Source of the DNA: Rheum nobile
Lineage: Eukaryota; Streptophyta; Magnoliopsida; Caryophyllales; Polygonaceae
Reading direction: 5' to 3'
Length of the DNA: 64,000 bases
Assembly: GCA_027886185.1 (NCBI GenBank)
Contig: WOAB01000598.1
Coordinates: 2,384,195 to 2,448,194 of the forward strand
Below the pieces are notes generated by a model, which was not told the origin of the DNA, made no database searches, and was given only the letters and a program-made list of their open reading frames with translations. Of this stretch, positions 42,980 to 53,193 are shown piece after piece. Each line of letters begins with the position of its first letter. The stretch's first letter is position 1. A program made the translations under genes and the position numbers.

Positions 42980-44108
42980 CTATGGACAAAATGTCTGCAT
43001 ATGCCCCACCTTTTCACAGCCAAAACACGTCTTCTTCTCCTTCGGACACTCATTGCTCTTGTGCCTGTATGTGCCAAAGTTGTAGCACTGGATCGGATTC
43101 TTGCCCTGACCCGAAAACTGCGTAGACCCTCCTTGAGTCACATCCGTTTTCGTTCGGCCAGATTTGGCAAAGTTAGACGGTGGCGCGGGACGCTTAAATC
43201 CACTCGCCTGAGACTGGTTCTGCATTGACCTCTGGCGATTACGCTTCTTTGTTGACTCCTCCAGAGTCACTTCCAACTTGTAGGCAGCGTCCACGTACTG
43301 ATCCAAAGTAGAGCATTCGTGACGTATCATTAGTGGCTTAATGTCTGGATTCATCCACTCATGGAAATGCCAGATCTTTTGCTCATCGCTGGACACCTCC
43401 GACCCAACATACTATAGCAGATGATTGAACTTGGCCGCAAGCTCAGTCACTTTCAATCCATCCTTCTTCGGATAGAGGAACTCCTTATGTTTTTCTTCCC
43501 TAATAGCTCGGGAGAAGAAATAATCATTCATTTTGGCTTTGAACATCCCCCAGTTCAAACCAGGGTGATCAGCTAGACCGGTACCTTCTTACCACTCACT
43601 AGCTACCTCCTTCAACTGAAGGGAAGCAAATGTGCACCTTCTCAGCTTCAATGCACTCAACATTGCGGAACAATCGCTCCATGTGCAAGAACCAATGTGC
43701 CACCCTGACTGGCTTTCCTTTCCCATCATAGCTATCAGGCCTCATAGAGCTTATGGCCTTCAGTGCTCGTCCATAGTCGCCTCTATTCCTGACCGCATCT
43801 TCTCGGGGTACATGGATATCTGGCTTCTCGAATCTAGGAACCGCTGGAGGAACGGGCACGCCTAGTGCCTGAGGCGCAATTGGTCGCATGATATCGGTGA
43901 ATGCCTGCATTACAATTCCCCGAATAGCTTCTATTGCTGCAGCGTCAAATACCACTGGAGCGTTGACCGGAACTTGGTCACTGCCTCCAGGATTGTTGTG
44001 AGAAACCGACTCGTGTTCCTCCACAGGGTTCACGACATTTCTAACATTTGGTCTGGGGTCATTGCTTGGCCCAGCACCAGCACGAATGGTGTTCCTTGTG
44101 TTCACCAT
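42980..44108 (-). pseudogene. gag: G1 gag, broken
   Basis: Start ATG at 44108 (MVNTRNTIRAGAG). N-terminal disordered part, AAAIEAIRGIVMQAF, then the capsid-like region (SYDGKGKPVRVAHWFLHMERLF). A frame break lies near 43600; the middle part reads in other frames; the C-terminal frame 43396-42980 has EQKIWHFHEWMNPDIKPLM and two zinc knuckles. One is normal (CFGCEKVGHMQTFC), the other has lost its second cysteine (CYNFGTYRHKSNEC), which G2 keeps. Confidence 0.88.
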
Positions 44109-44382
44109 CTATTTACCGATCAAATTCCAAGTATTTTATTACATTAATATTATTCCAATATACTCAATGTAATAAAATCAACTTAGAATTGATCAAACTT
44201 GGTAATTTTCATTGATGAAGTTGAACTGAGTTACTAGGTTCTACAAAAGGGATCTCCGGAGCGACAAGACAAAATTGCTCAGAGATTACCGTTCCATCAA
44301 AACGAACACTGAAATATTAGGAAGGAAACTGCTAATTCAGCATTGGCCCTAATCATGGCGCCCTGAAACATTTCCTGTAATC

Positions 44383-45360
44383 TCAACTCCTCATACACGG
44401 TTTCTTCGAACGGGGTTTACCATCGGAGTCTGGCGATGAACTTCTCACCCTGCTCGGTCTTGGAGCACACGGCTCATCCCTTGGTCCTGGTGTCCTCGGC
44501 CTTACTCTAGGCACAGAAACACACTGACCAATCTCATCAGATCCCGGGGATTGGCAAAACTCCTCCAGAAATCCTGGTTGAAAGTCTGCCCTAATCACCT
44601 CGTACAAAGGATCGAGTAGCAATCTTGATTGGCGGATGTACTCCTGGAGTTCGCGGACGTCCCCAATCATTCGGGTGAGACCGACCTCAGTCTAGAAGGT
44701 CATCTCCTCCATGTCGTTTAGGGCATTCGACCACTCCTCCAGTCATCCCTCCTGCAATTGGGGTCTTGGCCTGGTCTGTTGAGTCGGGACTACAACTGCT
44801 GTACCCATCGACTCCCATGGCCTTGCCCTCAAACGAGTACGTTCAATCGTCTCATCCACCTGGCGATGCGCTTCAGCATTAATCGCCTCCCAAGTGGCAG
44901 GAGATAATGGTAAATTCTCCCGCTCAGGTGGCAACTCCGGACTAGGGGGAACAAACTGCACCCCTGGGTCCTCATAGTCTACCAGCAAGTGTTCTAGGCC
45001 ATTGGACTCGTAGCCCTGACCCTCGAGGTCCTCCTCCTTCGGATCCTCCTCCGGATCTTCCTCGAGATCTGACTCGATCATGAAGTCATCGTCGTAGTAC
45101 CCTCTTGCGTACCTTGACAACTCCTCTTCATCCTCAGTGTCCTCCCTTGGCTCCTCTCCGGGTTCTTCCATAGGAACCTCGGTATTATTGGACACTAACA
45201 CTACCGACTCAGGGATTACGGTCTTCACCTCCTCAGGTGGACTACTGGGTTCCCCGACCATAAAGCATCGCAGGAGAACCGGGAACTCAAGCCTCACTGG
45301 AGATGGCGGAGGCACATCGGCTTCTTCCGAGTTCCTTTGAAGAGAACATAATGCACCCAT
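44383..45360 (-). pseudogene. extra ORF upstream of gag in G1, unknown
   Basis: A reading frame between the primer site and gag, from ATG 45360 to the stop at 44383, about 325 codons, broken by TGA (44743-44745) and TAG (about 44692). G2 reads CGA at the TGA position, so the break is private to G1; the TAG is shared. The N-terminal 200 residues are proline- and acid-rich (EEPGEEPREDTEDEEELSRY), the C-terminal third is basic and has a VRELQEYIRQSRLL helix. Its presence in both copies argues for a real gene. I do not recognise it. Extra genes before gag are known in Ogre elements, not as a rule in Tekay-type ones. Confidence 0.6.
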
Positions 45361-45582
45361 ATCTACGGGCGACGAGAAGAGAGTTAGTCTTTCTAAATAT
45401 AGAAGCTCGCTTCCATATCAGACTAAAGAAAGGCACGACTAGATTGGCAGAATAAAAATTTTACTTGGAAATTCAAAGCCTTCGAAAACAATTTTCAGTT
45501 TCAAACGAGTAAACGGTTTATAAAAAAAAATCGTTCTAAGAAAATGTTTTAAAACCCACCCATTTTTTTTAAAAAAAAAATC

Positions 45583-45594
45583 GGCTCTGATACC
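45583..45594 (-). promoter_or_regulatory. primer binding site, initiator tRNA-Met
   Basis: The minus strand reads TGGTATCAGAGC five bases after the LTR end. Confidence 0.93.
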
Positions 45595-46480
45595 AGATCT
45601 GTAACACCCCCAAATATCTCCTTGAAAGCATTACCGCCAGTGACCTCAGATTCCATATCTGAAGCCACCCAAGGCTTAACCAGTTTATACAAAACATAAA
45701 CAACATTTATAATACGAAATATCATAACATTTCGTATTAAATAAAAGTCTTAGAGTTACATCCATAATCCAAAAACAACAGAAATACAAAGTAGTCTTAA
45801 CATAAGACATGTTTAATACAGCGGAAGTCTTTAAAATACATAACACAAGGGTCTTGATCTAGCAATCACACGCCTAGGATCTCAACCTGATAAAACTCTT
45901 TAAAATTCCATTTGCCTTCCTCATCGTTTCTAGCCTTCATGGAACTGTAGTTTATCTAATGTGCCGTATGAGACGGATGACACCAACCAACTATGCAAGG
46001 GAATATAACCGGTTGGTTAGTCTAATGAAAGACTATGCAAGGGTAAAACAGAAAGGTTCTAAGTAGTCGTATTAGGTTAGACTCATCGCTTCTCGAATAA
46101 AAGTCGATGACGATAGTCAACCACCATACTCCTACTGAAATATACGAAAAGGTATGATCAAGAGAAAAGACTCTGAAAGAATGAGTCTTATGAAAACATA
46201 TGAAGAGAAGACTCCAACGAATTGAGTCTTATCGGAAAGTATGACAAGTGTTTGGGAACATTAAAGTTTCACACAAACGTTTAAAAGCGACTTGACTATT
46301 TGGGTCCACAACCAACCTCACCGCATAATGCGAATTCAGATTTCGGAAGGTGGACTTACTCTAATCGAAGCCCAGACGAGTTTCCACGTTGTACTTCTCG
46401 CCCAAGGTTCATTAATTATGTGCACTAAAGCACTTATGTTATTTAATTCCAAAACGTACATTTACGTTATAAGCTTTTAA

Positions 46481-46877
46481 GATCTCCTCACAAGAGATAT
46501 CGGATCTCCTCACAAGAGATATCAAAGGGAATACATCCTAGGGAATACATCCCAAATGGCGGCACCAGCTGTGTGCACATACCCTGAGTAAGGGTAAGGT
46601 CATGACCGAAGATACTAGGGAAAATCCTCCTAGCACCATTATCAAGAAACCACTAAACCTCGCAAGATACACAGTGTTCCTACGAATACTCGTTCTAACT
46701 AAACAGTTAAAACATAAGAGCAATAATTCACATCAAAGCCATCGAGGCCAATAACAGATATAATAGCGTTGTTTCTAGCAATATATACAACCTATTATAA
46801 TATCTGTATTTCAATCATATATATATATATATAATAGCATTGTTTCTAGCAATATATACAACCTATTATGATATCTC
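46481..46877 (-). repeat. short tandem repeats in the G1 LTR
   Basis: A 22-bp unit (gatctcctcacaagagatat core) stands twice at 46481-46502 and 46503-46524. An about 46-bp unit around tgtttctagcaatatat stands at 46759-46805 and 46830-46877, separated by an AT run. Confidence 0.85.
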
Positions 46878-47517
46878 TTTTTAAATCACATACAGTTATC
46901 AAAACTGTTCCCAGACGAAAACAATATTCATCCCAAATTAATTAACAATTAAACAATTGATAATCAATATAAATATGAAATGATAAGCAAGAGAGAACCG
47001 CCACTTGACTTAGATCAGACGAAAGCTTGAACAAAGCTTAGAGATGACGAGTTTCTGGGTCCGAAGCAGGGACAGATCTTGGGTAATAAATCCCTACGGA
47101 ATGACCCATAACGAGACCCTAAGTTAGATTCGAGAAACAAATATACGAATCTAAGAAGAGACGAAAGGAATCGAAGGAACAAAGCCTCGCTCGAGACCAC
47201 AAGGCCCAAAGCCACACCACGAGCCCAGCCGACCGCGGGTGCGCCGGCCTTGACCGCGGGTGCGGTGGCATGATAGTGGCGAGACGACGACGACGAGAAC
47301 TCACCTAGATCGACGCGTTTGGCTTCGATTTGGATGGGCTTCGATCTCCAAATCCTTTGCACTTCTAAACACCACTAGAGAGTACTTATATCACCAAAGG
47401 AAGCTCCAGTGACAACTCCGGCGAGCTTGAAGAAATTCCGGCGAAAATGGAGATGAGAGATTTGAGAGGGAGAGAGCTTGCTTCAGCTGTGCATTAATCT
47501 CCTCTCCAGATCCTCCC

Positions 47518-47524
47518 TTTTATA
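47518..47524 (-). promoter_or_regulatory. LTR TATA box of G1
   Basis: Minus strand TATAAAA, 117 bp from the nearest GC hairpin. Kept in the 3' LTR piece near 40070. Confidence 0.7.
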
Positions 47525-48019
47525 GGCCCAAGCAAGGAGCTCAAGCAAGTAGGAGAGTCAACCCGACCAAGGAGCAGGCGACCGCCACGATGAAGGACAC
47601 GCGGCACCCATGCCGGCTAGCCACGTCCAGCACACGACTGCCACCGCGGGGTGCGGTGGCCTCACCGCGGGTGCGGGGAGCCTCCTCAGACCGCCTTACA
47701 GAATTGGCCTTCACTGCGGGGTGTGGCCACTTGACCGCTGGTGCGGTCAAGGCCAAATCTGGGCCCTTTTGTCCGGGTTAAGTACGGGTACGAGTTTTTA
47801 ACCCCGGGTAAATATATTCATACCCGGTTAATATCTTTCCACCCGAATGAGTATTCTAAGCCCCGAAAATACATCGAATGTATTTTATACCACTCAAGGA
47901 ATTATTACGGAGATCAAGGATTTTACAGAAAATCTGAACTCCTCTGAAAATAATCCGACTACAGTACGAGAATTTGGAAAATTACCAAAATACTCTTTAC
48001 TAAAATGAGGGGTATTACA

Positions 48020-49134
48020 GGTGCTTGGTTGAACGCATTGTTTGGCGCGGCGGCGTAGAGAGGATTCTCGTAGGCGCGCACACCATGGGGTCTATCACGT
48101 CCAACCTGGCGTCTATCGCGGTCTTGGTGATATTCTCCGCGAGCAAACTCATCCCTTGGCGCGTAGGCATCGTGGCGTCGACGTCTTCGCGGCTGGGCAT
48201 CATAGTCGGCTTGGCGAATGTCCCTTGGCATGACATCGCGGCACTCGCCGCCAATGTCATGAATGCGTTCTCCTTGGGGCTGGAGACGCGGTGGAGGTAT
48301 CCAATCCGAAGGGTGATCCTGCAATTCAATTGGATCTCCAAAAGGGGGGTGAATAAAATCAGGGTTGACCATACCTAAGTCCTCAATCTCCTCGTCGTCA
48401 TACTCGCAGAAGTCGTCGTGGACATTGGGTGTGATCGACGCGTAGCCATCGGATTCGTAATGCGGCGTCCGAACACTTTGGTGTCGAAGATGATCGCGTA
48501 CATCATGGCTCTGTGGTTGGGTAGTTGGGGTCCTCAATTGATCATCGCGTCGCGTATGCCCACTTGGTCAGCGACTGGGTCTCCTTGGCGTCGCGTCGGC
48601 TTGCTCGGATCGGCGAGGGCGGCTTTCGCGTGGCGCTGAGCCCGGTACTCGTCTTTGGGTTCTCCTAGAGGCATAGCGATCATCAAAGTTGTATGGTTCA
48701 GAAAACTCACTTTGAGTGTCTTCGGCGTCGCGGTCGTTGTCGGAGCCGGTGTCGAAGCCAGCGGGTGTGGCTCTGGGCACGTAGCGGTCCGTGTGCGAAA
48801 CGAAGCCTTGGCGACTCTCGATGACACTTTGCATACGATTGAGTTGTGGTTGATGATGAGATGTAGAAGGCATGATTCCTTTGCCTTTGTCTACTCTTGT
48901 CTTCGATGGACCGGCGTCGGTGGCTCGTGCTTGAGCCAGCGCGTCCATAGCAGTTAATGGAGTTGGCGTGGGCACGAGTTATGCCGCGCGTTCTCTGGCT
49001 TCAAATTGAGCAACACATTGACGAAGAGCTTGGGGTAGACCCAACGGCGGTGGATTTGGGTTGGTGTTGTCGACTCCAAGTTGATCTTCACTGTGTCCAA
49101 CCGGCATGCTACCTATAACAATATGGCCAGACAT
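48020..49134 (-). pseudogene. gag-like N-terminal region of F
   Basis: A frame of about 370 codons from ATG 49134 (MSGHIVIG; a second ATG at 49107) broken by TAA near 48979 and TGA at 48568, then cut by the G1 LTR at 48020. It reads GLPQALRQCVAQFEARERAA, TAMDALAQARATDAGPSK, RMQSVIESRQGFVSHTD, then an acidic patch (DDEEIEDLG) and an arginine-rich patch (QPRRRRRHDAYAPRDEFARG). No zinc knuckle or capsid motif is reached. The pattern is that of a disordered retrotransposon gag start; the family is not certain. Confidence 0.5.
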
Positions 49135-49211
49135 GGGAGTAAAAACGAACCAAAAGACAACAAAGAACAACAACCAAGAAAATCACTAGCCAAGTCACAA
49201 AGTTCATGTAG

Positions 49212-50549
49212 TGATAACAGGAATTTGTCGTTCTAATTCCTACTATGCAAAATATATCCAAACAAACCTTAAACCGTAGTCCTAGGTAAGTAAAGGTCGA
49301 ATCCACAGGGAGGCGGATTCTATCTTAGTATGCAATTTATATGTCAATCCAAAGTAACCAAAGGGGGGTTTTGTTTGTTTAAGTAATCTAAACATACAAA
49401 AGTAAACAAGCGAAAGAGTTGTGAAATCAGTGATGGGAAAAGCACTTAGTCAAACAACATCCACTATTCGTATGACAAGTTGATCATAGATACTCATTCA
49501 AAATCTCATGCAATGGAAATTCCAATTCCTTTTCAGATATAACTAATAGCACAACCAGATACTATTAGCACTAACTAATTAAACAACCCTGAAACTATCA
49601 AGATTTAGTTTAACAGCAGCGTTACGGATAAGAATATAGTTGGATACAATTCTAGCATAAAACAACCAGCTTTTATCCTAGAATGTAAATCAATTCTCTT
49701 CTGCATAAGACTAGCACAACCAGATACTAGTACGATGCAGTTGCTACTCTGAAATAGATATGCTCAACCAGTAACAATCTAAATCTAGCAATCAATCAAT
49801 ACCAATAAACCCTAGTTGCGTCCAAATAGAGATTATCAATATAAATCATAAGCAACTTAAGCAAGAGAAAGATAAAAACCATGCAATAGATTAAGAACGA
49901 GAATCTCACAACTTTATCGAAACGAAAGCTTCAGCGTCTGACTAAGCCAAGGAGGCTTAGTTCTTCATAACGTAGAAAAGGGAATTAGGGTTCAAGAGAA
50001 AAACGAAGATTATGATGATAGGCAAACAAGCCTTTTCTCTACCCTTAAATACTAAAGGAAATAAAATCTAAATTAACCTAAAACGAAATAATAAAATAAT
50101 AATAATTAAACAAACTAAAACAGGGCAATTAATCCCATTCTCGGCCTTGAATTCTCGCGAGCAAGACCGCTGCTTGGTCTCGGCCTCTCCAATTGCAGCA
50201 GCTCAACACGGCCCAATCACTCTCGCTCGGCCCATCCAATTCAAGCAGCCAATTCTCCAAATGCTCGGCTGATGTCACGGCGACATCATCCATCCAAATC
50301 TTCCGCTTCAATTGCCACTGCTTCACGCGTCTTCAGCTTGTACGTGGGCTGGGCTCCTTCAATTCGGCCTTTCTCATCATGCTTCTCATCCATGGGCCGA
50401 GCTTCACATCATTCCAGCATCACGTGGCCTGTTAATCTCCAAACTTTGCCCCCACACACCATGCACATGAATGTGTCTAAATCTACCCGAATGGCACCAA
50501 TAAAACCTCTAATGACTCTTACTTAAGCCCTACAAAGTAGTGCTTATCA
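49212..50549 (-). repeat. 3' LTR of E
   Basis: 1338 bp; minus strand starts TGATAAGCAC and ends CCTGTTATCA. The first 100 bp match B, C and D; the R-U5 part matches solo LTR S; the middle resembles A. No GC palindrome array. Confidence 0.88.
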
Positions 50550-51580
50550 AACCACCCCATGCTTAGACCTTTGCTCGTCCTCGAGTAAACTAATAAAGAG
50601 TCTACTCCTCCAAAGTAGCATCCAAGGTCTCAGGAAGCATATCCTCCAACTAAGAGTCACCTAACCCATGCCAAGCTCCTGGCACCAATCTCATTCACAA
50701 CACATCCATAACTCAACAAACTTAAGGGGCAAGCAGAGTACTTCCCCAAAGCTAACCCGGACATCCAAAAGTGTGAGTAACCTCTAATCCTAGCCTCCAT
50801 CTATTGCTGCTTATGTCTCCTAGAGTGACCTACCCGACAATCCTTCTTTGACTCCTCTTCTTATGACGCCTCGCCAAGAATAATGAGAAATCCTAAAATC
50901 ACTCTTTTTCTTTTCCGCTCATTTTGCCAAGGCGCCCTTTCGGGTTTTCACCAAGCCATTCATTTCATTTTCCAATAGATGTGCTCACATAAGCTCACAT
51001 CACTCTTGACCTAATATTACCCCAGCCTAATGCTGGTCCAAGCCACCTGCTTATTGCCTAGGCCGCCCTTTCGGGTTTTCGACCTATCCCAAGATTTCAA
51101 TAATAGCCTTTTTTCAAATTTTTGGCTCTTTTCATTTTTTTATTTTTCTCCTCAGCAGCGTAGCAAGTATACAACCCCACCCCATGCTTAAACATTGCAT
51201 TGTCCTCAATGTAATGAAAGACAAAAGAAATAAAGCACAGGGAAAAGCAAAAAATAACTCACAACGTTGCCGAGTTGGCTTGGACACTTCCTTGTTGCTG
51301 GCGGTGTAGTCATAAAAGTTCATGTCCTGGATGTCTGCATCAACGCTATAACCTTCATATACCGTGCAACCATAGGAAACCACGCAACCAGGGCGGCACG
51401 GCCTTCAACTTCATCAACTTGTACCAAGCAACCAAAAGGAACCACTATGGGGAGTAGTGGTCAATCAAGGGAGCGGGGTTGCAAGGCCTTCAAAAATGGG
51501 CCCAGATGTCATCGTGGTTGGGCCTTGGTGTACCTCCTCTCCAACTGTCGACTGCAGGGCCATCATCGTTGTCAATTACA
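50550..51580 (-). other. structured 3' noncoding module of E
   Basis: No gene. Minus-strand order toward the LTR: a CCGTGC/GCACGG hairpin present in two diverged copies (51360-51475), first polypurine tract (51174-51189), GAAA-loop hairpins at 51056-51086 and 50931-50952, second polypurine tract (50550-50564). Confidence 0.72.
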
Positions 51581-52302
51581 ATCAAACAAACAAGTTGCAC
51601 AAGTGATAGTGTATCAAGCAAGTTGTGAGGGCGGCTTGGCTTGCACAAGTGATAGTGTATCAAGCAAGTTGCAATCAGACAAACAAGAACAATTGAAACC
51701 CTAAAACAAACGTAAACAAAGTAACCTAATTAGCAAGAAATCAGCTTCTAGAAAGCTTGACCTAGACGACGGAGGTGATGAGAAGATGAGCTTAGACCGA
51801 GTCGAGTGGGTTAGGGTTGCCTTATTTTGGCTTTACCTAACTTGGGAAACTTTTTTTTAATATCCGAGATCTTATCTTTTGATCTTTTCGGATTTGCAAA
51901 AGGAAACAAAAAGCAAAATCAGTCTAAGTAACAAGAATATCACAAGCGTGATCTTTAGAGATAGGAGAGAGAATATAAGATTTGATTTGATATATTATAA
52001 GGAAATTCGGCTTACTTAACTAAAAAGCATAATCTAGTAAACAAGGAAACTCTATCCACGCATGAAACAAGGAAACAAAATATTCTAGCATGCAAGATAA
52101 CAAAATACCTAACACACCAAAACTTAGGGAACAAGGAAAAAAAAATTCGGCCAAGATATGATCTTGTAGAAACCGATTAGGTGATGCAAAGATGGGAACT
52201 TTGGTTTTTTCTCAAGATCTTACGAACACAAACGATGGGGGTCAAGAAATTTTTTTTCTGAACAAGATGCAAGCTTGAGTTCGTGACTTACAAGACTGCT
52301 GG
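51581..52302 (-). other. leader region of F
   Basis: AT-rich, no gene. A 29-bp stretch (core gcacaagtgatagtgtatca) is repeated at 51597 and 51645. Confidence 0.5.
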
Positions 52303-52314
52303 GCTCTGATGCCA
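52303..52314 (-). promoter_or_regulatory. primer binding site of F, Met type
   Basis: The minus strand reads TGGCATCAGAGC, one base from the usual initiator-Met site, two bases after an LTR end (aacacatca). Confidence 0.75.
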
Positions 52315-52316
52315 GT

Positions 52317-53193
52317 TGATGTGTTCTTGCCTCCGATGACAAGCCAATTGTCAAAGGCGACACCTTTGGATCTAGTCTTGGGCGAGAAGTCACTCCTTCC
52401 TTGTCAAACCTGCCGTGGAATCCTTGGGTGCAAACCCGCATTGTCTTGCACGAAAGGTTGACAAGATGGTGGCGAAGCGAATCCGGTGGAGGTGGTCTGG
52501 ATGGTCGCGGCGTCGGCGAGGCTGAGTGTCACAACAGCGAAGACGACGTCGATGGCGAAGGCGATGGCGAATGCGATGGAATTGGTGGCGATTGTGGGTG
52601 CGATGGAAGCGATTGATGGGGCGAATGGATAGCGATGGCGGAAGCGATTTGATGAGGGATAGATGACTTGAAAAGACAAGTCTTTGGTGTCGTAGCATCG
52701 ACTACGGAGGAAGGGAGATGCGAAGGAAGACTTGGCCTGAAGGTTCAAGCAATTACCGTAGCGTCGGCGGCGGAGGGAATGGGGATGCGAAGATAGAGGG
52801 TGACGTCCGATCAAGGGAAGGAGGATAAACACTCTACTTGAAACCTTGATTAAAATTAAATGTGCTAAAACCAATAACATAGTTTGACTTAAATACTAGG
52901 GCGAGACATCGGATGGGCCGAGTCGAGCCTAGTGGGCTAGCCCATGCAAGCATGCAAAAGGCACAAACCCTAAAATAGAAATTACTACAAAAGGAAACTA
53001 TCTAAAATAAGCAATATCAACAAATATAGAAAGTGTCTCAAAAAGAACGCGACGAAGGCATGGATGCAAACACCGCGAGAGGCGGCGACAAAGGGTCGAT
53101 GGCCTCGCGAGTGGGTGCACACGATGCCGGCTGCGATGATCGCGATGTTCTGATGCTGATGGTGGCGAGGACGACGAGTCTTGGGTTGGCGTC
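52317..53193 (-). repeat. LTR of F, cut by D
   Basis: Inferred from the primer site. A TATTTAAG box lies near 52888 on the minus strand, and degenerate gcgatgg repeats fill 52552-52645. The LTR may end in gcgtca at 60212, on the other side of D. No gene. Confidence 0.6.

Larger units (their letters stand above)
40006..48019 (-). mobile_element. G1, Tekay/Del-like chromovirus (Ty3/gypsy), rearranged
   Basis: A minus-strand element with a full 5' LTR (45600-48019), initiator-Met primer site, an extra ORF, gag, protease, reverse transcriptase, RNase H, a shrunken integrase and a 3' LTR piece (40006-40531). Reverse transcriptase sequence, LTR start TGTAATACCCC and a chromodomain-like tail place it with plant chromoviruses. 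It sits inside the gag of element F; five bases right of it are ggtgc. The left flank is a deletion junction with element C, so the target duplication cannot be checked. Confidence 0.9.
45600..48019 (-). repeat. 5' LTR of G1
   Basis: 2420 bp; on the minus strand it starts TGTAATACCCC and ends GGGGTGTTACA. U3 has GC hairpins at 47641-47659 and 47732-47752, followed by a TATAAAA box at 47518-47524. Further palindrome-like repeats lie at 47232-47277. The R-U5 part has short tandem repeats (46481-46524 and 46759-46877). No protein gene. Confidence 0.93.
49212..51580 (-). mobile_element. E, Athila-like element, 3' half only
   Basis: 3' LTR 49212-50549, polypurine tract 50550-50564, then the structured 3' module reading rightward up to about 51580, where it changes to F leader sequence. 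No protein part remains. The truncation may be a deletion after insertion. Confidence 0.85.
48020..53193 (-). mobile_element. F, older Ty3/gypsy-like element, interrupted by G1, E and D
   Basis: Minus-strand parts that fit one element: LTR (52317-53193, cut by D), a Met-type primer site (52303-52314), leader (51581-52302), and a gag-like frame (49134-48020) cut by G1. Element E lies between leader and gag. The rest of the element is not seen. Assignment to Ty3/gypsy is a guess from the arginine-rich, disordered gag. Confidence 0.6.

Noticed and set aside
45900..47500. Short frames in the G1 LTR
   Set aside because: No motif, AT-rich LTR sequence, not seen in another context.
51267..51704. 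145-codon plus-strand frame in E and the F leader
   Set aside because: It runs antisense across the E module and its junction with F; the module is noncoding in A, B and D.
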